In this document: one piece after another, positions 10,949-22,909 of the stretch
How positions within the stretch are numbered: position 1 is the stretch's first letter
Layout: each line of letters starts with the position of its first letter
Assembly: GCA_020543525.1 (NCBI GenBank)
Contig: JAHYIO010000008.1
Coordinates: 806,001-870,000 of the forward strand
Length of the DNA: 64,000 nt
Direction: 5' to 3'
Origin: Coriolopsis trogii
Lineage: Eukaryota > Basidiomycota > Agaricomycetes > Polyporales > Polyporaceae
Program-made: the position numbers and the translations under genes
Notes under the pieces: model-generated
Told to the model about the DNA's origin: nothing
The model's input: only the letters and a program-made list of their open reading frames with translations
Databases searched by the model: none

Positions 10949-13441
10949 GTTGACTCTGAGAGGCAGCTGTGCAGATATCCGAACTTGGGTGGTCAAGTGG
11001 GCGATGAGGGGAGATGAGTCCGCGTCCTCCTGCTATAAGAGCATGCCGCGCAGTCAGAGTCACAATACGCCTGTGCAGGGTGACAAACGCCTCGTGCTGG
11101 AGCTGGTTTTCGTGACGGACACGTTGGAAGGAGGAAGCATGGCGATACGGAGTTGTCCCATCATTCGGCGAAGTCGATGCACCCGCGTGCGCTTCATAGT
11201 AGTGAACCATATCCGGAACCGAAGCAGCGCGCGCACGGGCCATCGTCCTGAAACAATCGCCTACGCGGATGCCGTGGGTTTCCCTGGGGGCAAGGCAGTG
11301 TCCCTTGAGGCCTGAGTGAGTCGCACCCCCGACGAAGTACGCAAATCGTTCATAATATCGCCTGTCGGTGGATATCACCAGCCTTGTACCCATGGGCGAA
11401 CGACGCGTCGGGATAAATGGACCGTTATTCTTCGCATGGCATGGGCAGGATTGAAGCGAGTTACCATCCGGCCTTGTTCTGAACCTTGTTTTTCGGCAAA
11501 GTGATACCAGGAACGAACTCCGCCCAAATGAGCAGAGGAGGGGCAGATTCTGGTGGCGGTAGGATTGGGATACCAAAGCCCGAAATAGCGGCAAGAAACG
11601 CACGCGCAGTGAGGCATGCATATCTCATGTCGTGGTTGACTCATACCAGCGGTTCCACGCCGCCAGGTACTGCATGGGCCGTCGGGCGTGGCTTGAGGGA
11701 AGTCGTGCTTTTGATGTACGAAAAGGACAGGCTTGCTGTGTAGGTGCAAGGATAAGCGAACCTGTGCGCATGAGACGATGGTCGTGGGTTCATGGGTGAG
11801 CGGACGGAATGGACAAGCAAACATACCACGCGTTGATGACACTCGGGCTTCCGTGGATGTGGATTCGTACGCCCCGGCCATGTATCCCGAAGGGTTCGCC
11901 TGTGCTCGCGAGCCAGGGCAGCGTGTTGTCTGGTCTGCACGATAAATCACCTTCTCGCCGTCCGCCGACAGCCGCATGTCTCTTTGTGGGCGCACGAACA
12001 CGCAGCATCCGTACGCCACGGCCAGTGCACACACCGCGTCCGACGAGAACCCTCGATCTTGCATGCCAATTCCAGTCGTGCCGAGGCCTCGTCAGTGGGC
12101 GGTGATGACTCGAACACAGCTCCCAAGGTCTAGGTGGGAATAGATGAAAACGTGTTCAGTGCTCGTGAATACGTTCTGGGAGCCATCGATGCCGACTTAA
12201 GGGACTGACCACGGTGCCTGATCTCTTGTAGATTTCGTGAATGGCGAAAACGACCTCCCAGCTTCCACCAAACCACCAAAGAGGCAAGAGAGCATCGGAC
12301 CGCACACCGGAGCGGAGCTTGCTTCTCGTACTGCACCCGATGGGCGGGATCTTCGAGACGCTGCGGGGAACTCATGGGATACAAGGCGATCCACGCTCAT
12401 ATGCGGGAACCGCCCACCTTGTATTCACAACCCGACACCTTCTCGCCGCACGCGATGGAATAATTTCGCTTCAACAGCACGAGTGAAGGGAGAGGGCCAC
12501 GCCCATGGGCGGTGGCGGAGCGGTGACGAACACGTCCGGCAAGGCTCAGAAAACCCGATGGTCACCTGCAAGAAAGGACCACGTTCAGATGATATGCCGT
12601 CGCGCGAAAGAAAAAGGCACGCACCTTGATTTCACCTGCTATTCAAGTCGTGAGCTACTTTTGCTCATGAGAACTGCCACCAAGCCCGAGTGTGATGATG
12701 GTGGCATGCGCGAGGCGCGTCTATACAGTGGTGTGATATCGCAACATATGCAGGAAGCAGCGGTATATACGGGGAGACAGGGTGCTGGTGTGTACGTATG
12801 GTGGAGGCTCATGCACATAACATATGAGAGAGGCAAGGAACAAAATGATATGTTGGACAGGTAGAGGTGCGTAGATGACGAGTCGAGTCATGGTTATGGT
12901 TATGGTTAACCCTACAAGATGAGATGGCGGACATGAGGGGACAAGCGGAAGGCGGGAGGAAATGTATATGTATATAGAGACAACACCCATTCGATAATTG
13001 ACAGAGCAAGAAGAGGGAGAAGCGACGAAAAACGGTACCGGTCGATTCGTGCGGGTAACGTGAAAGAAAACAATGAGCACTATGGGCGATGGACATTTCC
13101 GATACAAGTGGCAGAGAGCGATGTACGATTAATACGACTGGCGTGGAGATAGTATGTGCTACGGGGTGCATTGCGGGGATGGTTGAGAAGGTTGTGGACG
13201 TGTAGGCAACACGATGGAGCAAGTGGGGAGAGTCGTCCGTGAACTAGATGGCAGCGTAGCATAGGGGCAGAGCAATCGGAGCAAGGGACTGCGCGACGAT
13301 GGGAGAAGCCAAGATCACTACAAGATCATACAATAGATGGATCGACACTCTGCCCGCCGGGAAAGGCGTGAATGTGAGGGTGTTGGCACACGTCATACTG
13401 GCAGACGACGATGGGAGAGGAGTGCAAGCCGTATGGTGGGC
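10949..13441. other. About 2.5 kb without a recognised gene
   Basis: Minus-strand frames around 11300-12110 contain gene-like pieces in different frames, for example ALAVAYGCCVFVRPQRDMRL in one frame and LPWLASTGEPFGIHGRG in another. They could be a decayed gene or exons of an unrecognised one. I cannot join them with confidence. A short ATGGTT repeat occurs at 12890-12909. Nothing else is supported. Confidence 0.4.
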
Positions 13442-15480
13442 TTAACGGATGAGACGACCAAGATCAAGGCGACTCTCCTGTCTTGCTTGGTGATTCTCTT
13501 TCTTGGGGAACGCGTTCCAGAATCGGAGAGTCTCGTCGCCGGCGCCTGTGACTATGGTCTCTCCTTCCGGGCTCATCGCAAGATAGAGCACTCGATGAGT
13601 ATGTCCCGTCAGTGAAGCGACCATGTCGAGCGAGGGGTACTTCCAGATGCAGATTTGATTCTGCGCTGTCGTAGACGAGAAACCGTGTGTTGAGACGATT
13701 TCATGCGAAGTCAGTGACCATATCAGGTTGCAAACCTGTGCGACGTTAGTCACAAGCTCCTAATGTTTCGCCAGTATGGAGTACTTACTTGACTGCCCGT
13801 GTCAAGTTCGTTCAACATGGTGCCCGTCTGTACGTTCCAGAAGCGAATGTGCTTGTCGGCGGTTCCCCCACCCGTCGCAAGGATGCCTGACACATGCGGA
13901 TCCCATGCTAGTGCCTTGACTGCTGCGGTATGTTCGTGGAATTTCCAGAGTGGCGCGTCCCCATCGTCCCCGCTCGAACTGCCCGGTACATTACCCACGC
14001 GACCGGGTGTGGCGCCTAGTCCGCCAGGACGCTTGGATCCTCGCAGATCCCAGATACAGACCTTGTTATCGTTCCCGCCGCTTGCTAGGGTTGCAGCCTG
14101 CGGCCCGCCATCTCCACTCCAACGCAGGCCACACACCTCCTGTTTATGACCTTGACATCGTTTGAACGGTCGAGATCCTGCCTCTCGAACGTCTCGATGG
14201 TGGACCATGCGATCGCGAGAACCCGAGCTGAGGATGTGTGAGTTCCACGACAGGGCGCCGATTCGTTGCGTGTGGGCACGCTCGTAAGTTCGAGTAAGTT
14301 GGAGGGTGCTCGCGTCATATATGTGCAGTCGGCCGGAGAGTGTGCCTACGGCTAACGATGTCCCCTACAAAACTTGGTCAGTACCGCGGTCATCGGACAC
14401 CAAACGAGCAGTAGGTGAAGATCTGCGTAATTAGGCGTTTGCACGACGCATCGCATCCGGGAGACTACATGAATGATCATGATCAGAGATCGGACTCGGC
14501 TGCGACAGGTCGAATGGCCAGGAGAGCAGATGACGTTCCCGCTACTTTGACGTGTCGCACGTTCTGTTATTATCTCCCGCATGATGCAATGCAAGTAACA
14601 TTGGGACGTTGGTAACATCGACATGGAACGACATGCGAGTACACAGCGAGGATGATGATCTGCGTACCTTCTGAACCCATGAGACTGAGCTTATCGTGTC
14701 GTGCGTGCCGTTGAGGTCACAGAGTTTTGACACCTGGGCTGTATGCGCAGTCCACAGGTAGACGCACGATCCCAGTCCGACCCCGAGGACATTCGTGCTT
14801 GACCAGTCGACGAGATTCAGATAGAAATCATCGGCAAGTTCAGGCGCATCCAAAACGCGGTAAGGGGTTTTGCAGACGCTTCGTAGCTGTCGACGGGGAC
14901 TTTCCAGTAGGTGTCGACTCTCGGCACGGACAGGGCTCATAGAATATGCCTCGTCGGTAGGCAGATCTAGGCGCCGAGTCGGAGTTACTGGATTGGAACG
15001 GGAGGGCGACGCGAAAGCAAAAAGGCGACGACGCGTCGGGGTCGACGGGTGAGCAGAGGACGACGCGGTGGGCTGACGTACGGGAGAGCCGGAACGCTGT
15101 GGCGAGGCTGGTGTGACTTCTGTGTGCAATATCGAGCTGAAGATCGCGTTCGCTTGTTCCTTCAACGCGTCCGACTCCGTAGGAATGATACGGTTCTTTG
15201 ACGGTGTCGATGGCGTGCCGTCGTCCATGAGATTGAAGGTTGTCCGCATGTCACCAGCGTCTCGCGAGGGTACGAACCGATCGCCATAGTCTCTATAGGC
15301 GTTGCGCTCTGGACTCTCAGGAGTCGCGCATTCGCTTGTGCCCGGTCGCGAGTCCAGGGATGGCGTAGAGCCCGATGGGACTGGAAACACGGGATGGAAC
15401 CTGCCGCGGTTTTTCCTTGGGCTGTCCTCGTCCGCTCCTCTGAGGCGTTTTCCGAAGGGCGAATTCTTCATACCAGCCAT
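13442..15480 (-). CDS. cdh1: APC/C co-activator Cdh1/Fzr1 (fizzy-related WD40 protein)
   Basis: Cdh1 recruits substrates to the anaphase-promoting complex at mitotic exit and in G1. The exons are 15480-14668, 14364-13789 and 13735-13442, giving 560 residues. The N-terminal half is disordered, Ser/Pro-rich and dense in SP/TP sites, consistent with CDK control. It contains the C-box [28 protein letters not shown] precedes the propeller. WD repeats follow, with IWDLRG and the diagnostic [20 protein letters not shown]. The protein ends LGRLIR, the IR tail that docks on the APC/C. The C-box, WD40 and IR tail together identify the family, and the [10 protein letters not shown] wording favours Cdh1 over Cdc20. 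Intron 1 is about 303 bp, long for this window. The gene is divergent from spt7. Confidence 0.93.
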
Positions 15481-15778
15481 TGTGGTGTTCTCAACAGTGA
15501 AAATGGGTCAAGGAGATGCAGCGAGAGGCGTAACCAGCATGGGCCGGGGGCGGAGATGGAGGAGAAGGTAGAGGTCGGTGGCGAACCATGGGCGAACGCT
15601 GAGCAAGTCGCGTCGCGTGTTACGTAAGCCCCAAGTTTCGAGCTCCGATAATGGAGTCGTGGGCCCGCTTGGCGGGGCGCCAGCCTTGTTTCTCTCGGCA
15701 TTTCGCGAGAATTCAGGGCGGAGTCTTAACACCCTCCTTGTTCCGCAACTCCCACCGCACTCTACGGATGGACCGGCT
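15481..15778. promoter_or_regulatory. Shared divergent promoter region cdh1/spt7
   Basis: About 298 bp separate the start codons of cdh1 (minus) and spt7 (plus), so both promoters and 5' untranslated regions must lie here or overlap the genes. No clear TATA box is seen, as is common for housekeeping genes. Confidence 0.6.
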
Positions 15779-18700
15779 ATGAACGTACGCCTGCTTGCCA
15801 TCCATCCTCGTTCTTTGCGTCTGACGCCTGCGAATGCCAGAATCTCCTCAGGACCCTCACCGCCAGCCAGGTCAAGTCGTCTCTACCGTCTTCCGAGCTC
15901 AAACTATTATTAAGCGCCGTTAAGGACACACGGGTAAGTGGTTATACCGCTACGGATGTGGCCTTCAGCCAAACGGTGCCCAGCGAGCCTCCAGCAATGA
16001 TCCGACCAAGCTCGCGGACGCGTTCTATGACTCCTTGGAGGGCCTCCTCCATGACTTGCGGATGGTCACAATGGTACGAGCAGCTTCAGCCACCATCGCG
16101 TATGCACGTGAGTTCAAGCGCGTTTGTAGGACAATCGGGATGCGGAGGCGTTCTTGAAGCCAGTGGCAAAGTCGGAGGTCCCGGACTATTACGACAGTAC
16201 GTGTTCCTCCCATTGTTCTGCTGTCGTCATGCTCAGCCAGGAATAGTCATCGACCATCCCATGGATCTCCAGACGATGCTGAAGAAGGTCAAACAAAGGC
16301 ACTACAAGTCCAAGAAAGAGTTCAAAGAGGATCTCGACTTGATATGGTCCAATTGCTTCAAATATAACGCGACAGAAGTGAGTGGCACACGCGTAGAACA
16401 AGGCACTCATGCCTTATCCGTACATCACCTTGGTACAGGATCATCCGCTCCGGCAATGCGCGACTCGCCTGAAGAAGAAAGCCGATATGCTCCTGAAGAA
16501 TATCACAGACTACAAGGAACGCACCGACCCGATCATCCCTGGCGAGGTCCCCGTTCGTGGCCTCACTGCCAAGGCGAATGGCATCACTTTGAACGGCACA
16601 GGGCGTCGCCATGTTTCTGCATTCAGATCACCCAGTCCAGTGAAGCAGTCTGCTCCTTTACCCGGTCAGTCCAAGAAGATACAGCGCGACACGACGTTTG
16701 CGGAATCCCCGGCAATTGTCCGAACGCAAGCTGGCATGTCCACCTTCTTGGAATTGGAACGCGACGTCGATAACTACCTCAGAAGTCATCCCGACGGTGT
16801 CGACTCGGATACAGATCCAACAGTACAGCAACTGAAGGAACGTTTGTTTCGCTTTGCTCCTCAGCTTGAGGATGGCGCCGAGGCGGGCGCGTCGTTGTCC
16901 ACTATTGACGGTGAGGTGGGGGCGAAGCGGAAACTGTGCGTTGAATATCTGATCTGCATATGGCTCGGAATGCTGACCGATTGCCTGTAGCAATGGGTCC
17001 ACGGATGATCGACCTCGTAAGCGCGCTCGAACCTATAGCTCCGTGGACAAGAGTGTCGTCGAACTTTGGTGGGATGCTATGCGGTCGGAAGAGTTACTCG
17101 CCAATGGCGTCCCCGTTCTGGTCCATTCCTCTTCTGACATTATGGCAACGTCACCGCCGAACGCGATCACAGACCCTCCACGGCAACCGAGCCGCCGCCG
17201 GAAGAAGAAACAAGTCAGTTCGCCAAACACCATGTTATATCACATGAACAACAACATCCGTACCCTTCGTCGCGTGCGAACAACACATGCCAAGTTCTCC
17301 GTTCTCACCCAGAGTATGGACGAGGCAGGTGTTCTGGCGCAACCTATCATTCACGACATAGCGGAGGAACTCGACGACGTGGTAGACGAACGGCCGTGGA
17401 AGCCACCTGGTTCGGGTATTGACATGGGGGAGGAGAACGCGACCGATTGCTTGCAATGGATGGGCGGTAAAGTTTTGGAGCATGCTGGATTTCAAGGTAT
17501 TGTGATCGCGCTCTCACTGTGGTCACCCCTGATACCGCTACAGGTGCCTCGAAGATCGCTCTGGATGTGTTGTCGAGTGTGACGGCTGAGTATCTATTGA
17601 ACGTTGGGCGGACGATTCGGTTTCTGTGTGACAAGTATGGGAATCAAATGACGGCCGAGGTATGCATACTCTTTCGTGACGTTTGTCGGTCGGTTAACGC
17701 TGTCGCATCCAGGAAATCATCTTGCATACTCTGTTTGAAAGTGGTATAACCAGGATTAACGACCTCGAGCGATATATCAAGGACGATGTCATCCGATACG
17801 GTGGACGACTGTCGGAACTTGAGAAGAAGCTTGCGAATGCTTACCAAGAGGCGGTCAGCCCTGCAATTCTGATCCGTTTACTTTCTTTACTGACTCTTTC
17901 GTTCCAGACTACCGAAGAGGCTTGGGACGACGAAGCACTCTTCCGCATGGAAGGTGACGAGGAGGGGGAAGGCGAATTTGTCACGTACGTTGTGTCTTCT
18001 CCTTGTCGATATGGTGCTCTCATCTTGTCTGCTCAAGTGGCAATTTTGCGGAATCGTTCGGCGAGGATTTCTTCGGTCTCAAAGAGCTCGGTATAGCCGA
18101 CGAGTTTGGACTCTCGAGTCTAACAGTGCCCAAACGATTACTGAAAGGCAAAGGCAAAGCGGGCCTGAAAGACGGTCCTTCAACGTACGAACATCATTAG
18201 TTTCCTGAGTGAACACCTGCTGACGAATGGTCACGGTCCCCAGTGCCAAACCGACGGAACCTCCACCACCCTTCCCACCGCCTCCACCATTCATACCCTT
18301 GGACTCGACCACCATCAACGACCAAATCGGTCTTCTCAGGCCGTTTTATCAAAGTCGCATCTCAGAATCATCCGCCTCCCTCGCAGCACCCCCACTGGCT
18401 GGGTCCGCCCCTTTTACTGCTGGAACACGTATACCACCGCACGGAATTGCGGGCCCGAGCATGCTCGCGGCAATACCCTCTGTACCATCGCTATCAGCAA
18501 TGCCTGCCAACCCCACAGGCCTACCTGCTGTCACCGTGTCGCCTGCTGCCTCCGCCGAGCTTCCTCCGGTCGTTATCTTGCCTGACGACGCACCCAGTCC
18601 GGCGCATGCCAAGATCGGCCCCCTTGGTACGGTCAACAAGGCTACCCCTGCAGCAAGCTCATCGAAGAAGAAGAGCAAGGCGAAGCCTCCTGCGCCCACG

Positions 18701-18916
18701 CCCGGAGCTGGACCTGGATCGGGAGCTGCACCCCCCGGCTCGGGGAGCTTGGACGGAGAGCTGCCACCGCCGACACCCGGTCCGCCACCTCCGCCACCGC
18801 TCATGTCCGCGCCGAGTACTGGAGGCGAGCAGAAGAAGAGCAAGAGCGCTGGCACCCCGGCGAAGAAGAAGACGAAGGTCGACCCGTTCCCGTCTGTGGT
18901 CATGGCCAGCGCATAG
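15779..18916 (+). CDS. spt7: SAGA complex subunit Spt7 (bromodomain and histone-fold protein)
   Basis: Spt7 is a scaffold of the SAGA transcriptional co-activator in the nucleus. My model has 12 exons: 15779-15784, 15841-15933, 15984-16073, 16130-16196, 16247-16377, 16439-16935, 16991-17496, 17544-17659, 17713-17853, 17908-17984, 18038-18184 and 18244-18916 (847 residues). The bromodomain is seen in [36 protein letters not shown] and [19 protein letters not shown]. The Bromo_TP histone fold lies around [20 protein letters not shown] and [40 protein letters not shown] matches the conserved C-terminal segment. The tail is Pro/Ala-rich with KKK clusters, as in fungal Spt7. The first coding exon is only six bases (Met-Asn) before a GTACGC donor. 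It restores the start [13 protein letters not shown], which otherwise lacks an in-frame ATG. Confidence 0.92.
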
Positions 18917-19062
18917 CCGTGTCGACGAACTCCTGACTTCTCTTGCTTCCGTCTTGGATATTCTCTTCTTTGCTCGCGCAGGGACGTGCCTGGTGTTGGG
19001 CTGGCAGTTTGAATATGTGGATTATATGTTAGCTATATCATTATTTGCTCGTTGATGTTCTC

Positions 19063-20848
19063 TCAAGCCGCGTTGCGCTGTGTACCTGCCCAGTCGTCCA
19101 GCCTGGTTCCACCCGACGTGCCTAAGATCCTCCCACATCCCTCCTCATCACTACTCCTCAGAGTTGCAGTGACGCTCTCGTCAAGTGTAGCAGTAGTTCC
19201 ATCGGGACCTGCGTCCGCGCCCTGAGTGCCGCTTGAGCTCAAGTGCATGAACTCGACATCGTGGCCCGCGGTGGTGGAGCCGGTAGCATCACGAAGTCCA
19301 GCTGAAAACGTGCGCAGGCCCAGATGACTCCGGGAGCCCAGTTCGCGCAGGCTCAGGATCATCCGTGCGGTGAGGATGGAGTGGACCATACGCTCCGGCC
19401 TGTGATTGCACCAAAGCATGAGCACCTCAAAGTGGATGCAGGATGAGGTATACTGACAGCGAAAGCAGGTTGATGAGGTCTGCCTGAACAAAACGAAGCA
19501 TGATCACTCATGGGGTAAGTGAATTCAGGTGATGTCGATACTTACGGATGCGGTCAGGATGACGATGACGTTCGCTGTCGAGAGCGCGAAGAGATACAAG
19601 TAGAACATTGTTCCTGAAAGACACAGCGAGTCAGTATGCACGTTCTCAAGAGAAATCGGATCATACCATCTCTGAAGACCTTCTTGAACACGGCGGAGTC
19701 CTTGTCGACGCGGTCTGCCGAACGGACACCATTTGATCATGAGGTTCGGGTCTTAACAGAGCACGCGGCACTAGGACTCACAGTTTTTGATTGCTTTGAA
19801 AACCATCATCCCTAGGATAGCTGCAACGGACGATCAGCAGGGTCATGTATAGGTCACTGGAGTACTTGCACAGCTGTAGCTCTAGCGTACCTGCCTCGTA
19901 GACCATCAACAATGCCCAGCAGACGAAGACGATCGGACTGCCCGAAACGACGTGACATCCTGAACCTGAAACGTGTTGCGGCACGGGTAAAGGGCCATCT
20001 ATCACGGCAACGCGAGTCAGAACCAGCATGCAGAAGGGGCGAAGCTCGGATGAGTTATACTGACATCGCAGGGACTTTAGGAAGATACCGAGACTGGTCA
20101 TGTTTGGTGCCCATGTGACTATCGTCCAGATGACGAGGCCAATGCCTATAGCCCTACGCCTCTCGTACACAGCCCAGGTTCGGAGGGTGAGGATGACTGA
20201 GGCCCGAGTCGCGAGTCAGTACGAGGTCTCACTAGGAAGAGGTTACACTTACTTTCCGCCACCAGCACACCACAAAGTAATAACCCTGGAGTACACGTCA
20301 ACCACATCACAGGCTACGCCCACCACATATACTTACACCCAGTGCTTTCGTATACGAATTGACAATCTTTAGGGCTCATGTCATCCTTGGCCAGTTCTGT
20401 CGTGCCGGGTCAGCTTTGTCACTCGTCATACGATTAGCTCATACACTCACGCCAGATGACTATGGTGACGTCGATGATGGGGGAGTAGCGAGTCAAAAGA
20501 AAGAGGACCTTGATCAAAGACCACGACGAAGGCCAGATGAGGGACACCTCTCCGCTGAAGGTCAACATGAAGTCGTATAGCTAGTTCCAGATAGTCGTCA
20601 GCTGGAATGTCCCTGAGCACTAGGCAAACGGCGCATGTTACCATAAGAGTGATACTGATCACTGCAACGCAGGAGAAAATAAGCCCCTCGTCGAGAATGT
20701 GGAAGACAGACAGGGCGTACGATCGAAGTACTACATGACTCAGCGGGTCAGCTCAGTAGAACAGTCGCACAGCAGCGTATGGGAACTAACTCACGTTAGA
20801 GAGCCGATTGTGCTGCAATGTACCCAGTTGCGAGGCGGTAAGAGTCAT
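19063..20848 (-). CDS. DUF6533-type seven-helix membrane protein 1
   Basis: The signature LYDFMLTFSGEVSLIWPSSW followed by LFLLTRYSPIIDVTIVI matches the DUF6533 domain of fungal multi-pass membrane proteins of unknown function. Later exons supply LVAEIILTLRTWAVYERRRA, a helix VIWTIVTWAPNMTS, CWALLMVYEA and ILGMMVFKAIKN. Then come GTMFYLYLFALSTANVIVIL and LTARMILSLRELGSRSHLGL before a Ser/Thr-rich acidic tail. The start at 20848 (MTLTASQLGTLQ) is joined to the domain through a 10-nt exon (20730-20721) and a 20-nt exon (20661-20642), giving NYFDLISITLMLYDF. Those micro-exons restore the conserved frame. A receptor-like role is often suggested for the family but is not established. Confidence 0.75.
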
Positions 20849-22909
20849 TTTGGGAAGTCGGGACCACGAGTAGTCGAGCACTGGCAGCGGAAAGCGAGTC
20901 GTCCACAAAGGAGAGGGGACACGAGACGACGACTAGGACATCGCATGCCCATATACTGGGGGCGATTGACGACCCCGAGGCCGTATGAGCGGCGAACCTG
21001 GCGCATGATCGATGGGTTGTGGGTGACGAGGGAAAGAATCGAGATAAGCCGGCGCGGGGAGGTATGCGGGCGGTGAAACTGGCCAGCCAAATAGGCAACG
21101 CGAGCTGCGACTCCCGGAGACGATGTGACGCCTGAAGTACAGTGTGTCGATTATATGTATGACTGCGAGCAGTGCGTATACGGGTCCTTGTGTAGTGCAG
21201 ATCCTTGTATTATGGGTGACCTGTATCAAAGTGGTGCGTTGGCATAGTCCATCCTCGAATTCATATTGACTTAACAGCTTTACCCTCGCGAGCGCTTCCA
21301 AAGAATCTCCTACATTCCATCGGTCCTGGTGAGAACTCCGAACGCACGGGGAGCGGCCTCGTTCCCATTCATTAGCGCCTTTTCCACCGGCACTTCATGG
21401 GGCGCTCAAAATCAAACCTAAACCCAGCGTGTGTGGACCTTGAGCGTTGTCTCAGGTCTTCACCCTTTGATGATCAACTCAATCAACCTGTAAACAGGAG
21501 TAGACCAGATGTGAAGCTTCTGAAGCAGGCATGAGGAGGATATTCGCGTTGACCTCGCTGAAGTGTGGGATAGCGCAGAGTGAAGGCACCTCCATACTTG
21601 GTACATCATGACGCAAGGCTGAGATAGTGCGGCGACTCTGCGCGTTCCTGTACACACGTTCCTCATTCGAGAAGACACTGTTGAATGCAGAAGCCACTCA
21701 CTGGAAGATTTCATCTCAAATGTCATCCCAATCCCACTGACAGTATTGAATATAGAGCTCCCCGGTCATGCAGTGGATTTCTTCGCGACGCCGCTCCCGA
21801 ACGGATCCCAGTAGTATTTTGGGGGGCTATGAGTAATACCGCCAAGGTTACCTACGACTCCTGTCGAGATGGGTTGAATTTTCTACCAGGCCGGAAGACG
21901 ACAGAAGTGACCCCGGAGCCGGTTTACTCGTTGAAGTACAAAACACGGAGGTCGAGTAAGAATGGCGAGAAGATCGTTGCCAACTTGCGGTGGAGAGAAT
22001 AGCATGAGTGGGGCGACACGCCCGACTCGGAGTTGAGCATGCATAGAGATGATCAGTATTGAGACCAAAAGATGAACAATATGGCGCCCTGCACGTTTCC
22101 CGGTGCCTGAGCTGATGGGGCAACAATACGGAGAGAGCAACTCACCCGTTAAGTGGCACTGGTACATAGGTAACCGTCTAGTCGAAGTGGGGCATCTCGT
22201 ATGACACGGCTGTCTGAAAGGATAGCAGGTCCAAAGCGATACCACATTGCTGCGCAGACGTATTGTGGCACTGCAGCTACCACAAGTAGAGCACCCCATC
22301 TCTGAGTCGTGCGTGAAGACGCGAACGAGGAGACCTACTCACCTCTGGAACCCTCTTTCCCGGCTACAGCCTGCGAGCGCATCGTGAGAGTACAGCAACC
22401 ACAACATGTTCTCATCACGTTGGGATGCGTCTCCAGACATGAACTTGCGGAACCTATAACAGCGTCTATTGGCGCTTGGTGCAGTAATATCTCTCTCACG
22501 ATAGGCATGACCTGGGGCCGGTTCCGCATCAGCGACTGACAGAGCTGGCAGGAACGAATGGTCATACCGTATGAGACACGGGGTGTATATTGTGGCGCCT
22601 GCATGGTCCTAATAAGTAAGACAGTCACGGAGATGCGACCACCTCGGTGGTGCAGCAAGAGCAAATAGGGTGGGTTCCTACCCGGGAGCCGCGAAGGCTA
22701 GGTGCAAAGCCGGGCGCTTTGCCACTGCCAACCATACGAAACCAACAGCGAGAGTGTGTCAAACCGTAAAATTGCCTTGGAAATCAGAAGGCAGCGTTAT
22801 AGCGTTCATATTCGACTATGTTTCACAGTCAAGATGTTCCGAGTGTATCGATAAGAAAGTCAAACCGGGACTCAACATGGAAGCATCGGTTGTGGAAACG
22901 CCGTGATCT
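20849..22909. other. Intergenic with a DUF6533 coding remnant
   Basis: No intact gene is seen. The only recognisable coding trace is the minus-strand remnant at 21924-21995. The remaining frames do not resemble known families. Confidence 0.45.
21924..21995 (-). pseudogene. Fragment of a DUF6533-type gene
   Basis: The minus frame reads HRKLATIFSPFLLDLRVLYF and then a stop. This aligns with TVIFLSRFMLDLRGIYF, the last-helix segment of the DUF6533-type gene at 37267-39102. No DUF6533 signature or complete upstream exon set was found, and the next gene starts its 3' end at 22910. I take it as a remnant. An unannotated exon of a diverged gene is possible. Confidence 0.4.

Noticed and set aside
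10782..11621. 279-codon minus frame as a gene
   Set aside because: Overlaps exon 1 of the small membrane protein in another frame and shows no domain or membrane pattern.
12890..12909. ATGGTT/GGTTAT tandem motif that could look like telomeric repeat
   Set aside because: Only about three units, not TTAGGG, and inside ordinary sequence; a chance microsatellite.
15934..15968. 35-bp intron in spt7
   Set aside because: The splice sites fit, but the acceptor 15 bases further (ending 15983) keeps the frame and gives a normal 50-bp intron, so the longer one was preferred.
18227..18916. Separate proline-rich gene downstream of spt7
   Set aside because: Frame and splice sites at 18184/18244 join it to the Spt7 C-terminal segment, and fungal Spt7 proteins have such tails.
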